This document shows positions 11,687 to 22,700 of a DNA stretch of 64,000 bases, piece by piece. The translations under genes were made by a program, and so were the position numbers. Every line of letters begins with the position of its first letter. The stretch's first letter is position 1. Location of the stretch: assembly GCA_016801885.1 (NCBI GenBank), contig CM028884.1:8762501-8826500 (forward strand). Direction: 5' to 3'. This stretch comes from Toxotes chatareus (lineage: Eukaryota; Chordata; Actinopteri; Toxotidae). A model generated the notes under the pieces. That model was not told the DNA's origin, ran no database searches, and was given only the letters and a program-made list of their open reading frames with translations.

Positions 11687-14067
11687 GTAAGGGTCAAATT
11701 TAAAATAGCGTACTTGTCATAACTGCATCGAACCTTAAAAACCATAGATTTAACACTTGAGAATATTTAATTGAACACTTTAATCCAAGGTGCATCATGC
11801 TAGTCCTTGTTTCTGAAATTAAATTAAGATTCTTTTTTCTCTTTCACTTCAATATCCCATCAACCTATCTCAGTTTCTTTATGTTGGATCAGATGCAGCT
11901 AACCTTGTGTATTATGGCCCTACAGCGGTGCTGTAGCAGCTGTAGACATGGCCTCTGGTGAGGCAACCATCAGATCCATCTATGCGATAGTGTCAGGGCA
12001 TTATCAAATGTCATCACCGGGTTGCTGCTGACAGTCTTATCTGCGACTGTGCGTTGGGAGATCACAGACATTCGGATCTGAGCTCTTACCAAACGCTCGA
12101 TGGTGGAGTTTAACAAACAGGTTTTATCACACACACTGCATCTCATCTAAATCATTTCCCCAAGAAATGATCGATGTGCAATTATCTGATATGGTAAAAT
12201 GAGCTGTGCTTTGAAAAGTGTTCCTGACTGTACTGTGTGGATGATACGTTGTCTCCTAATTATGGAACGTGCACTCTTTCCAGAGCTGATCGTATTTTCC
12301 TGATCGAGTTGATAGAGAATCTCATTGTGAGGAGAACTTTGCTTTCTAGATATGCAAAACAGTATAACAGAAGACAGTACCACCGCATGAAAAATCTTTA
12401 CTTAAAATAGGGTAATTGTCATTTGTATGTTGCATTTTATTGTTTTATTTATTATTGTTTTTTATGATAAAAATTATATTCAGATGATGCCACGAACTAG
12501 ATGATTTCATGTTGTGGGTGGAGCTAAATGTGCAGCTGTTGTTCAGCAAACACACTGTACATGGACTGCACCATCAAAGGTGAGAGCTGTACACGGTCTG
12601 CATCTGTGTCTTGAAACTGTTCGGTATCACGCAGGTGTAGTGCCAACTGCTCTGACATCCCAACACGCTTTGCAGCTGGGCTTTCTTCATTGGGATTTCT
12701 TAACCAGAAACACCTGCTCTAGAGGTCTGCTCCGATGATTTGTTTTAAGCCATTTCAACTCTGACCCTGTGAACACGGGCTTCAAACACTATGCCGTAAC
12801 ACCTTGCCGTGCTCAGCAGCTGTGTCTTTTCTAGTTCTCGGTGACCCCATAGCTCCAGACTTTAGAGAGGAAAGTCTGAGCAGAGCGGCATAGAGATATA
12901 TTCCAGTTGCTGGCACTGAGGGCTCCCAGAACCAGCTAATGAAACTGTTACCTTGAGGAATGTGGCGCTTTTAGAGAAGAAAGAAAAACAGAACATTAGG
13001 TATCTTAGATTTACACAGACTAGATGTTTTGTGTGACACCCGCTTCCTTTGAGAGGCTTTTTTCTCTCTGAGCAGCCTCACCTTGTGATTTTTTTTTTTC
13101 GCTTCAGCCAGAGAAGTGTTCTGAGCTGTGTTTTTCCCAGCTGCGCTGATCCAAAGGAATCTGCCACGACTGAGTGTTTTCCAGCACAGAGGATGATCTT
13201 CCACCATTCCTGAGGCCTTGGGGAGTGCTGTCATTAGCTGGCTCTCAGAGCACAATGGCTGGAAATTAAGTTACTATTTATCCGTGCTGAGCAAAGGAAA
13301 AGGCAGCTGTGGGGCAGAGAGGCCCAGAAAGACTTTAGTATTGATTTTGCTGAAGGGTGTTGGCCAGCCAAGCCAAATCTTGTTTTCTTAGTATGCCATG
13401 TAAGAATGGAAGGAAAGAGAAGAACAGTGGAGGTGGTTACAGCGAATAGGTTCAGAAACAGGAATATCATTGGATACTCACTCTAACATACTCTCACACA
13501 CACTAAACAACATCAAGGGCTTTTATCCAACTATTTCCTCTTGCACAGCATAATTATAGCATAAAGAACCTGTGCTAACAGCCGATATGACCACAGCAAC
13601 ACATATCTCCTTTGCTCGGCTTTTAAGAGATTCTTACTTTCTGGAGACAAAAGGCATACGTATTACATCCACTGTTTGGGTGGTATGGATTTAATCATTG
13701 CACTCCTTGCTGGTTAAAGTGGTGATCCTTTATTTTCTTTAATTTTTTATTTGGGCTACATCTTTGCTGATAAATGGCCATTGTTTTATGGGCACTGCAT
13801 TAACCAGATTTCAGTTGGTGCTGTCACTATATTTTTAATGTATTTTGAGTTGCAAATGTGGCACAATAGTTAAATGAATTAATAAAAATAATACTGTATT
13901 TAATCAGTTGATTTGCAAAGTAATGAAACACATGCATTTCCATAAGTGTGAGAAATATGCATTTAAGTGCATTTCATAATTAAACTCAGTTTATGTTACT
14001 CAGTTGAATGTGAGTATAAATGTAAAATGAAAATGTGACAGTGAGTTGGGTTGTGTATGACTGACAG
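11687..14067 (+). other. fto: fto intron 3
   Basis: A 2381-bp phase-1 intron with donor GTAAGG and acceptor CTGACAG. It holds AT-rich unique sequence, with no recognisable mobile element, RNA gene or coding frame. Confidence 0.85.
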
Positions 14068-14193
14068 GTGAGACCAGTGAGGGAGGCAGCGGTGAGAAGG
14101 CGTGCTGGAGGATTGGGCTCAAGGTAGCCTGGGACATCCACACACCTGGCCTGATGCTGCCACTGGAGTCTGGAGACTGCTATTACATGAGAG
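14068..14193 (+). CDS. fto: fto exon 4 (catalytic domain, Tyr295 region)
   Basis: The exon is 126 nt, phase 1 to phase 1. The split Gly codon is completed at 14068-14069. It encodes a short variable linker ([12 protein letters not shown]) and then [29 protein letters not shown]. This matches human [20 protein letters not shown] and QGDCYFML. The first Tyr of CYY corresponds to human Tyr295, which contacts 2-oxoglutarate. The linker replaces the human acidic PEEESEDDSHLEGRDPD stretch and is shorter, so the loop is variable while the flanking strands are conserved. The donor is GTACTA at 14194. A mixed CG/CA tract begins 30 bp into the next intron. Confidence 0.95.
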
Positions 14194-14223
14194 GTACTAA
14201 ATCTTGCTCTGAAAATAATACAC

Positions 14224-14255
14224 AGGCGCGCGCGCACACACACACACACACACAC
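14224..14255. repeat. (CG)n(CA)n mixed microsatellite
   Basis: A GCGCGCGC run followed by about ten CA units. Alternating purine-pyrimidine sequence of this kind can adopt Z-DNA. Confidence 0.85.
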
Positions 14256-14463
14256 GCTAAAACATGCACATGTAAACATGTTGCTCTCACATCTCAGCCA
14301 CATTCACCACCATGTCAGAGTTTGGAGGAAGGAACACTTTTATTATCCTGTGTTTTAGTGTTTCTTGTGCTTTGTCCCAAATGACCAGAAGGATGCACTT
14401 CACTCTCACTCCCATGCTCTGTTCTCTTCTTCTAACCCCCTCTCTGCAGGAGAAATGGAGCTG

Positions 14464-14465
<2 letters not shown>

Positions 14466-14524
<59 letters not shown>

Positions 14525-14542
14525 TGTGTGTGTGTGTGTGTG
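14466..14542. repeat. (GT)n microsatellite
   Basis: About 38 GT units with a single GAGT interruption near 14522. Confidence 0.97.
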
Positions 14543-15734
14543 AGTGGGGTTACTTGGCCCGAACACAGAGCTTTAAGGTTCCATGAAATTGTGTGCATTA
14601 GAGAGGTTAGGAAAACCAAATGTTATTTTTTGAAGTCTTGTGACCCAGTGCTGACTATGTCTCTATGGAGAGGACAGACAGCGAGCCACGGGGGTGTAAA
14701 TCATAGCTTAATGCTTTTGGCTGCAGCAGAGACACCTCCACCCTCCTCCTTTTAGCCTTGTGGGCCCTTCCAAGCTTTCTCATATTTTCTGAGTGTGAGG
14801 ACATTTATCCACATCACAGCAGAAGCTTGTGTTCAGCTGTACAAGAAGTTAGGATACCTGGTTTGATGGATGGGGGATTTATTATTCTTTCAGAGCACTC
14901 TGCCTTCATATGTATATAAAAATAGACAAACAGTAAAATCTTGAGTCCGTCCTCCCCTTCATGTGCTCAATGGATTATTGCGATTTTTATTTCAAAATGT
15001 AATATTTCATTTAACCCATGTTGACATACCAAATCAACCTCTTTTTCCTTTTTTTTCCAGTTTGGTTTGTGTAATTCCTAAATGCAGTCCTTGTTATTAC
15101 TAACTGTTGGCCCATGGTAGGTGTAGACAGACACGTGTCTCCTCTGATATACACTGTGCTCTAAAACTGCCTCACATTTCTAACAGCACAACTGTACAGG
15201 ATAATTATGTCAAAATCAATACACCAAAAGATTTTTTTTATTATTATTTTGCTATCTAATCTGGTAGCCATCTACATATGTAATAATAAATCGCATATGT
15301 ATTTGACCTTGTGATTAGAGAGGCTTTCATGTGATTAAAAGATCACTGTCTCAATCCCTTCAACAACAAATACGTATATCCATCTGGTATACAATCACAT
15401 ATGCTGTCAGTGTTTCTTTATGATGAGACTGAACCCCTACCTGTGCGCTCTGTATTAATGTCAAAATCATAAATACGCTGCTAAGATTTACAGCAGCTTT
15501 CAACATCCAGGAGGATGTAATGATGACATAAGCTACAGCCTAAAGCAAATACTTTTTTGGAGATCTGCTCTATAGTAAGTCTTTTTCTTTGGACTTTTTT
15601 TTTTTTTTTTAGCTTCACTTCGTTTTTTTAGCATTAGAGCCCATTGTAAAACTATGATGATATCTTTACAGAAGAGGTTTTGGTTAGATATAAAATTTGT
15701 ACTGAGTAGTGTATGCAGTATTTTTAATACAATT

Positions 15735-16890
15735 TAGTAATCTATAGTGAAAATGTTTCTAGAAATGTTTGCAAATTTATTAAAAATCAAACACTGAAAT
15801 CTTTATTTACAAAAGTGTACTGGAACTCCTCAGATTGTGGTCGGATGCGTTCTCTTTGCCTTAGTTATCCTAGTAATTTGTGTAGAACTTGACTGGAGTC
15901 CACCTGTGGCAAACTGAATTGAGTGGATGTAGTTGAGAAAGGCACACACCTGCGTATTTAAAGTCCCACAATTTATATTGCATGTCTGGATAAAAACCAA
16001 ACCATAAGTCCAAGAAACTCTGTGTAGACCTCTACGATCCAGTCATGGTGGGGCACAGAGGTATAAACCATTTCTAAAGCTTTGCGTGTTCCCAGGAGCA
16101 GACTTCTGAAGCTCTATCCTCCTCAAAGATGGGAGAACCTACTGGAAGTATGAACATCTCAGCACCATTTTTATGGTGAAGTGGCTAGATGGAATCCACT
16201 TTGAGTAAAAGGCATATGACAGCCTGCTTGGAGTGTGCCAGCTGGTATCTGGGGGCATGAGAAAAAAGATTCTCTGGCCTGATGAGACAAAAATTGAACC
16301 TGTATGGTATGGTGAAGCCTGGTGGTGACAGTGAGACTGGTCAGGGTTGAGGTGAGTGCAGTCAAATTCAGAGAGGTCCTTAAAGAAAACCTACTCCAGA
16401 GTGCACAAGACCTAAGGCAGTTATGAGGGTTCACCTTTGAGCATGGCAGAGGCATACAGTTGAGACAGCACTGGAGTGACTTCAAGACATGACTGTCTTT
16501 GAATGACTCAGGCCAAGCCTAGACTATAGAATCTATAGAACATCTGTGGGGAGGTCTGAAGATGACAGTTCACAGACTCTTCCCATCCAATCTGACAGAG
16601 CTTGAGAAAATCTGCCGTGAAGAATGGGATAAACTGCCCAAATCCAGGTATGAAAAAGTTGTAGAGATTTACCCAAGAAGACTTGGGTATAATTGCTGCC
16701 TGAGGGGCTTCTACAAATAGTTTTATACGGGAGAGATTTCAGTTTTTGTTTTATGGATTTTCAAAAATTTCTAAAAGCATTTTTATTTTGTCATCACAGG
16801 TTGTCCAGTGTAGATTGATGGGAAAAAAATAGCAGTTTTATTCATTGACAGGCAAATCTGCAACACAAAATGTGTGCAAAAGTGCTGTAT
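15735..16890 (+). mobile_element. Tc1/mariner-type DNA transposon relic, sense copy
   Basis: This is a decayed copy of a Tc1-like transposon family common in fish. The inner 5' border (GTTTGCAAATTTATTAAAAA at about 15769) and the mirrored 3' border (TTTCAAAAATTTCTAAAAGC near 16759) bracket a ruined transposase frame. Recognisable pieces include KKILWPDETKIEP at about 16263, which carries the first catalytic Asp context. An open C-terminal stretch at 16526-16720 begins IESIEHLWGGLKMTVHRL, contains the third catalytic Glu context, and ends at a natural TAG. The second-Asp region (QDNDPKHT-like in relatives) is degraded, and several frameshifts and stops separate the parts, so the copy is inactive. 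The outer ends with terminal repeats are too eroded to place exactly. Confidence 0.85.
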
Positions 16891-17679
16891 CTAACTGAAC
16901 ATTAGAATACCTATCGATTATCTATTGTGTCTACTCGATTACTTATTGTGTCTATTATGTTAGAGTGACTAGAGCAGCTTTCAAATATCCCACTAGTAAG
17001 TGTTTGTCATTCTGAATCATTTCTTTTGCAAGTAAGGAATAGGAAGGTTTTAATGAATTCCTGAAGTTGACTCTTTGAAGCTGCTATGTTTTCATCTGAG
17101 AGCAGCGATGTCTGTGCCTAATATTCAGCTTGAAAGGACTTGAAGGCGACCTCCTTTAGCTGGATAAGATTTACAATAGAACAGTCAGTTTCAGGCCAGC
17201 CATGATAATAGAGTGATGGGCTGTTGTGCAGACCATTCTAATGGGACTTGACTGTCGCGGATCAGTGGGGATTTATGCTCCACTTGGTGAGTACGCCCTT
17301 GAGAGGCCAACTGCTGCACAACGATAGCAGCTCGCACAGTCCTTGGCCGTCTGTCGCTTTGTCGGTCTACCTGCATTAAAGACTTGGCACAGTGCACGAA
17401 CATATGCACGCACCTATAAATTCGCACTACTCACATGCACAAAAATAAACGTTCTCACACACGTAAAGAATGCAGTCCCCTGCTTATTGAAGGCAGGATA
17501 CGCCTCCCCTCCCATTTCAAACACACACACGTACACACCGACATGAGAGATCACCACTAACCCCAGTGTTAAAATATATTGTACCTGTGTTTTGGTGATA
17601 TACACCATATGATAAGTAGTTTTGGGGTATTAAAAGAAAACTACAGTGCTGTATAACCACAGACACCATGATGTCTTTT

Positions 17680-18330
17680 CAGCACCATTTGTCGCCGGCT
17701 GGCCCTTTTGAACTGCTAATGTCTGAGCTGCTGGAGGCAAATTGAATCACCATCATTTCCACCCAAATGGAATTTCAGTGGTTAAAAAAGAACAATGCAA
17801 GTCTTGACACCAGGCCTGTTCAATAATCAGATTTCCAGCTCCCAATGCACAGGGGGACTGGAGAAAAGAGTTGACCCAATATATTTAAAAGCCTGCTTCC
17901 TGGAAAAGGAGGACAAGTGGCAGCAGGCGCAGGGGTTGAAAGAAAGATAAATATTTATTACAGTTATCGAGTTTGCCTCTACTCCCTCCTGATCCCACTG
18001 ACGCATCAGACGCGCCAAGAAAAGAACAGATTGATGGAGATAATTTGTTATTGGATATAAACAGTTTTAAAGACGCAGAGTAATTCTGCCCAGAGACCTA
18101 ATCCTTCACAATCTCATCAGGGTGAAGAAAACACCGGCAAGTTGTTTTGTTTGTCACCATCTTTTTTTTTCTCCCACCAAACAATAATATCTTTCTCCCA
18201 AAGCATTTGGCTGTTTGACTTTCAAATCACAGGCATTAGCCGGTGTACTCTTGCTCAAGGCGGGTGTAAATATGCACATGTGCTGTGAATGACAGCTCTG
18301 TCATGGCTAAATTAATTATTGGTATGAGGC
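17680..18330. promoter_or_regulatory. candidate conserved noncoding element, intron 4
   Basis: A long unique block with no repeats or coding frame, of mixed base composition. Near its end, TGACAG (18290-18295) and CTGTCA (18298-18303) form an inverted pair, followed at 18310-18320 by AATTAATTATT. TGACAG is the classical MEIS/TALE half-site and AATTAATTA a homeodomain core, so the cluster resembles a TALE-homeodomain enhancer module. The enhancer role is inferred. Cross-species alignment was not possible. Confidence 0.35.
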
Positions 18331-18887
18331 AAATAATGGCAGAGCTGAGAAACATCTATACACACAAAGAAACACATGGAGGGATACACAGGAAACAGCA
18401 GTAAGGCCTCTTTGTAAAGCTCCTGTGATATTGGACAAATGTTTGTTGGTATGGCTCTTCCATCTTGACAGATTGAGCGCGATCTGGTTTTGTTTGGTAA
18501 TTAAAATTATGGTACAATGCTTCTCATTCTATTTGATTCGGTGCTGGACCAAGCGCAATCTGTCTGAGAGTACAAGATGATTTAGTTGTCATGTTCCTTC
18601 ACGCTCTGCTTTTCATCTGTTTTTCTGATGTAATCAGTTCTTTTTATTTTTACGGCCTCTTCTATTCTTTATTACAATTAATTTAAACTATGAAATTTGA
18701 ATTCTTATTATATTCTGCTAGCTGCTCTTTTGGGTTCTGTAATGTTTTTATTAAATAGTTATTTCTGTTCTGGACAAATATTTCCTGGACCGCTCTCTTG
18801 TTTACTGTTCGCTTCGCTGCTCTTTTGATGATTATTGTTTGTATTGATAGTCTGTTCTGATAGTTTTCTCTTCCCTGTATTTACCAG

Positions 18888-18967
18888 ATGACCTGAACAG
18901 TACACACCAGCACTGTGTCCTGGCTGGACACTCTGCACGCTTCAGCTCCACGCACAGAGTGGCCGAG
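18888..18967 (+). CDS. fto: fto exon 5 (His307, Arg316, Ser318, Arg322 equivalents)
   Basis: This 80-nt exon enters in phase 1 (Asp codon split G|AT) and leaves in phase 0. It encodes [20 protein letters not shown] followed by STHRVAE. The match to human [20 protein letters not shown] is nearly complete. THQHC supplies the third iron ligand (human His307). ARFSSTHR supplies the 2-oxoglutarate-binding residues equivalent to human Arg316, Ser318 and Arg322. All are present, which completes the catalytic set begun in exon 3. The acceptor is TTTACCAG and the donor GTGAGA at 18968. The exon ends precisely at the border between catalytic and C-terminal domains (human Glu325/Cys326). Confidence 0.96.
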
Positions 18968-19582
18968 GTGAGAGGCAGACAGGCCTGAAAGAGAAAACAC
19001 TGAGCTTCTCATTTGTCATGAAAATGCTGTGTAGTGTGCCAGCTGTCCCCTTTGGCTTCAGTAAGGACTGCTGCTGGCGCTTAAACGCTATTTTAGGGAA
19101 AGGCTGCGTAAAATGAAAACCTTTAACTCTGTGTCTGGTAAACAACAATGACAAAATTCCAAGAGTCCATGTTTTCAGTCAAATGGAAAGATTTCTCATG
19201 TGGAATGATCTTATGTGGAAAGGAATCTGTCATTTTTCAACCAAATACATAAACTTGCCATCTTAGAATCCACTGAGAAACAGAAAAGAATATTTGAAAG
19301 GTGTTTACATAGGTTATGATGATGAGTTAAGTAAGACCTGTACAATTTTTACAAAAACAAATGTACTCTAAAATGTATTTAAATGTACATGGATACAACC
19401 TTTTATTTTTGGATTTAAAAAATGTAATGCTGACAAGCACCATCATTAGGATTTTGGCAAGTTAAGTAAAATTTGAAGGTTAGTCATCAAGACCTCTTTA
19501 CATGTTACACTGGTTTAAGGCTTTAGGTATGCCCTGCATGGCAGTTATTTGTGTAACACTGGGTTTGTCCCTGTCCTACCAG
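18968..19582 (+). other. fto: fto intron 5
   Basis: A 615-bp phase-0 intron, AT-rich, with donor GTGAGA and acceptor TGTCCTACCAG. Nothing else is recognisable in it. Confidence 0.88.
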
Positions 19583-19726
19583 TGTTCTAGTGGGACCCTG
19601 ACCTACATCCAGTCACGCTGCAAAGAGGCCCTGTCCAACCTGCACACTGACCCAGAGACAGGCACCCACAGCCTGCTGGCCCTGCTGCCGACAACGCTAC
19701 AGCACTGTGAGGAGATTCACAATGAG
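19583..19726 (+). CDS. fto: fto exon 6 (start of C-terminal helical domain)
   Basis: The exon has 144 nt, 48 codons, phase 0-0, the same length as human exon 6. It encodes CSSGTLTYIQSRCKEALSNL, a variable middle, and HCEEIHNE. Human FTO has [20 protein letters not shown] and QGEEIHNE at the same positions. The segment opens the C-terminal alpha-helical domain, which in human FTO packs on and stabilises the catalytic domain. The central stretch (HTDPETGTHSLLALLPTTLQ) differs from human, as expected of a surface segment. The donor is GTGGGG at 19727, a weaker consensus than at the other exons but at the conserved border. Confidence 0.95.
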
Positions 19727-22700
19727 GTGGGGACACTGTGGCGTATTTTCACATGCGTGTGTCTTTGTATATCTGTGTGCTTTGCATGATTGGCCACACA
19801 TTTGTCTGTAGCTTTTGCATGATTTCATTTGTGAGTGTGTGTAACTGTTAATATTTACTTGTACTGGCACTGTTAAGTCTATAGGTATAGGTGTTAACTT
19901 TTAAAGTGTAGAAACAAGGAAAGCTGAAACAGCGTTTGGAAATATCTGAAGCACGTTTTGGCCTTGTGGTGCACCAGGTTTCAGTGAGGTTTACTGCAGC
20001 TGACAACAGGCTATGTGCCAAAAAAGTTCGTACAATAAAATGCCAGTCTTTGAAAGTTTTCACATATTTTTCTGTGATCATGAACCTGCCTGACACTATC
20101 TGACTTGTCCTGATGCTTTAATCCTTGCCCATCTGGTACACCATGGAGGTTAAAATGTCCAAGAACCATCTGCAAATATGCCAGGATTTTGTCAGGACAG
20201 GATCACAGAAACCGTCGTGGAATATAAAGAAATCAGAGTCTGAGTTACCAAAAATTTTGGCATTTTTTATGAACATAAAAATCTCAGTATGTAAAAATCT
20301 AATTAAGTAATTGAATTTATTTGAACAAACCTGCATTTGTGCTGGATTTACACACCTGTGCACACAGTCCAGAGCAAATTCTAATTGGTTTATCTACTAA
20401 TCTTTGATGGGATAGTAGTCTAGACCTCAATTTTGATATTACATTGTCACTGTCCTGAGTAATTTAATTTAAAGACAGAAAAAATTGAACTTTCAGTGAT
20501 CGAAAGTATGCCTTTTCCATTTTCTTTGCATCATGGGAGCTCCTGACCGTGCTGGTGGTCCTCTGATAACAGGTTAAAGCTCTGTAAACGACAGAATGGG
20601 AGCTTGCGATCTTTCCACCTTCTACTTACCTTGTTGTTTCTGCTCAGGGAAATGCCTCCAATATGAAATCCAGGTTGTTCTCATTTGTCCAAGCCTGTGA
20701 TGGATTGTAAGGCAATAGCCTCTCCATATGTTATCTAAAGATGGAGTCATGCCCCGCTCCCCTCCCTAACCCCTTTTCACACACAACAATGAGTGATTCT
20801 GGCTTGTGGTATTGAGGGATGGAGCGAGGTCAGAAAAGAAGAACGTGCGGGGCCGTCTGTGGAGCCACCGACCTTCTGTGTTAGCTTGCCGCAGGCCAAC
20901 AGTTAATATAGCACTTCACCTCTCCCCCTTCACACCCCTGGGCTCAACGAGCACATCCTAGCCGACGCTAGCACCCAGGCTCCTCAGCGGGACGCCATGA
21001 CAGATGAGTCTGACGTAAGGTTGTTTAAAGGTTGTAGACAATATTAATTATTCAGCACTGCCAAACAATAGGCCTGTCTGTGTCAGGAGGAGCGCTGCAC
21101 TAGTTGAACTAGCAGCACCTGCTAGTTTGCCGCATAGCGCCACAGGATTACCAAACATAGGCCCCCACCATGAGGGCAAGGCAGGTTTATTTAGGAAAAC
21201 AGGATGCTATTTATAAAATAGCAGGTGTACGTGAATGCATGTGTATGTGTGACTGTTTAAGTAAAGGGAGGGGTGCTCTCAGGGGCTCAAGCCTACCCTA
21301 CCTGGCACTTGCAATGATCGATGTGGCCATTTGTTTGGAGTTGCCCACGAGAGCAGAACACCCACTTAAATGATGTATTGTTGGTGGAGTTATTTATGAT
21401 GGCGGCACACTTTGGCGGTTGGCGGGTGCATATTGCGCAGGTCGTGTTTGACATGGACGACCAAGGAGCGAACAAGCCTGAGACTTGCAGGCAGTCTGAC
21501 CTGAGCAGTGCCTTATTGGCCTTTTCTTAAAAAGCGCTCAACAGCGAGCTAGCACCGGCTGATGTGTCATGGATATTGTGCAGCGTGGTGCAACGGGAGA
21601 GGGAGTGGAGGTTCACACTTGTCAGAGACCGTAGGCGGGTCTGACAATGATGAAGCAGAGCGTCTGCCATCTGAGTATGAGTGTTTGGGGACAGGGTGGG
21701 ATGTCGAGTTGAAGTAGGGGATGATGGGAGACAGAGAGAGAAATGAGGAAAACTGAAGTTCCCACCTGTTTGCTAAGCATGGTCCTCCTCACCGTCTCTT
21801 TTTAATCTTACCTCCTGTCTTGGGTGGTGGTGGGGGTAGTCTAACATAGCATCGCCACACGGCCGCCGTGTGCATGTTTGGCTTTGAAATGCTAATCCCA
21901 GACACAAACGTCTTGTCTCATTTAAAGCCACTGTGTCACTTCCCAGGTGGGTGTGTGACAGAGTGCCCTGAGGGACCCCATCTAATGATGCTAGTCCCCT
22001 CACAGTAAATATTGAAGGGTGGGACAAGGTTTCCACACATGTTCTGACAGAAAGTAAACTGTGTGGGTGCAGGAGTGTGTGACCTTCCCATGTCCTGTTT
22101 TCCAGGCCAGAATGTGTCCCCAGGCTCTCAGGTCTTTGCTTGGCTTTGGAACACCTTAGCTGAGGGGCTTACAGTGGCAATATCATTGTAATCTTATAAA
22201 TCACTTCTCAAGCATATTTTTGCTAGCAGTTTGTAGTCTGTGCTTTTTATTCCTGCTGTATTTACAGGTTTTATTACCTGTTAACACTGTTTTTAATTCA
22301 TATGAGACATTTTTATTGTTCATCCTGCAGTTTTATTGGGTTTTTAATGTCTTTGTACTTTGTAAGTTTGTTTTGAAAGTGCTACACAAATAAAGATCGA
22401 CCCACAAGGGATAAAATGTTCTAAAAGTGAATGTTTCACCTGTTATGAGTTTCTGCAAAATCGCGATTTAGTCAGAGATTTCATCTTTTTTTGGGGGGGG
22501 GGGTTAATGAGCTAATTCAGCTGTAACTTAATGACAGTTGCCACATTGATGTGAAGGAGTTCTTCTCCAGCAGAAACCACAGGACCACTTTAACCTACCT
22601 CTGTGGCCTGGGAAAGAATTAAAGAATTGAACACTATTATTTTATGTATATAGATAGGAATGGAAATGTATACAATAACGTGTGTATGTACCGTATAACA

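Larger units (their letters stand above)
14194..18887 (+). other. fto: fto intron 4
   Basis: A 4694-bp phase-1 intron. It contains a CG/CA tract at 14224-14255, a long GT microsatellite at 14466-14542, a decayed Tc1-like element at about 15735-16890, and a candidate regulatory block at about 17680-18330. The acceptor is TTTACCAG before 18888. No other coding sequence was seen. Confidence 0.85.

Noticed and set aside
14287..14755. Open frames across the GT microsatellite in intron 4
   Set aside because: Dinucleotide repeat artefact, as above.
16171..16485. Minus-strand open frame of 104 codons
   Set aside because: It is antisense to the Tc1-like relic in intron 4.
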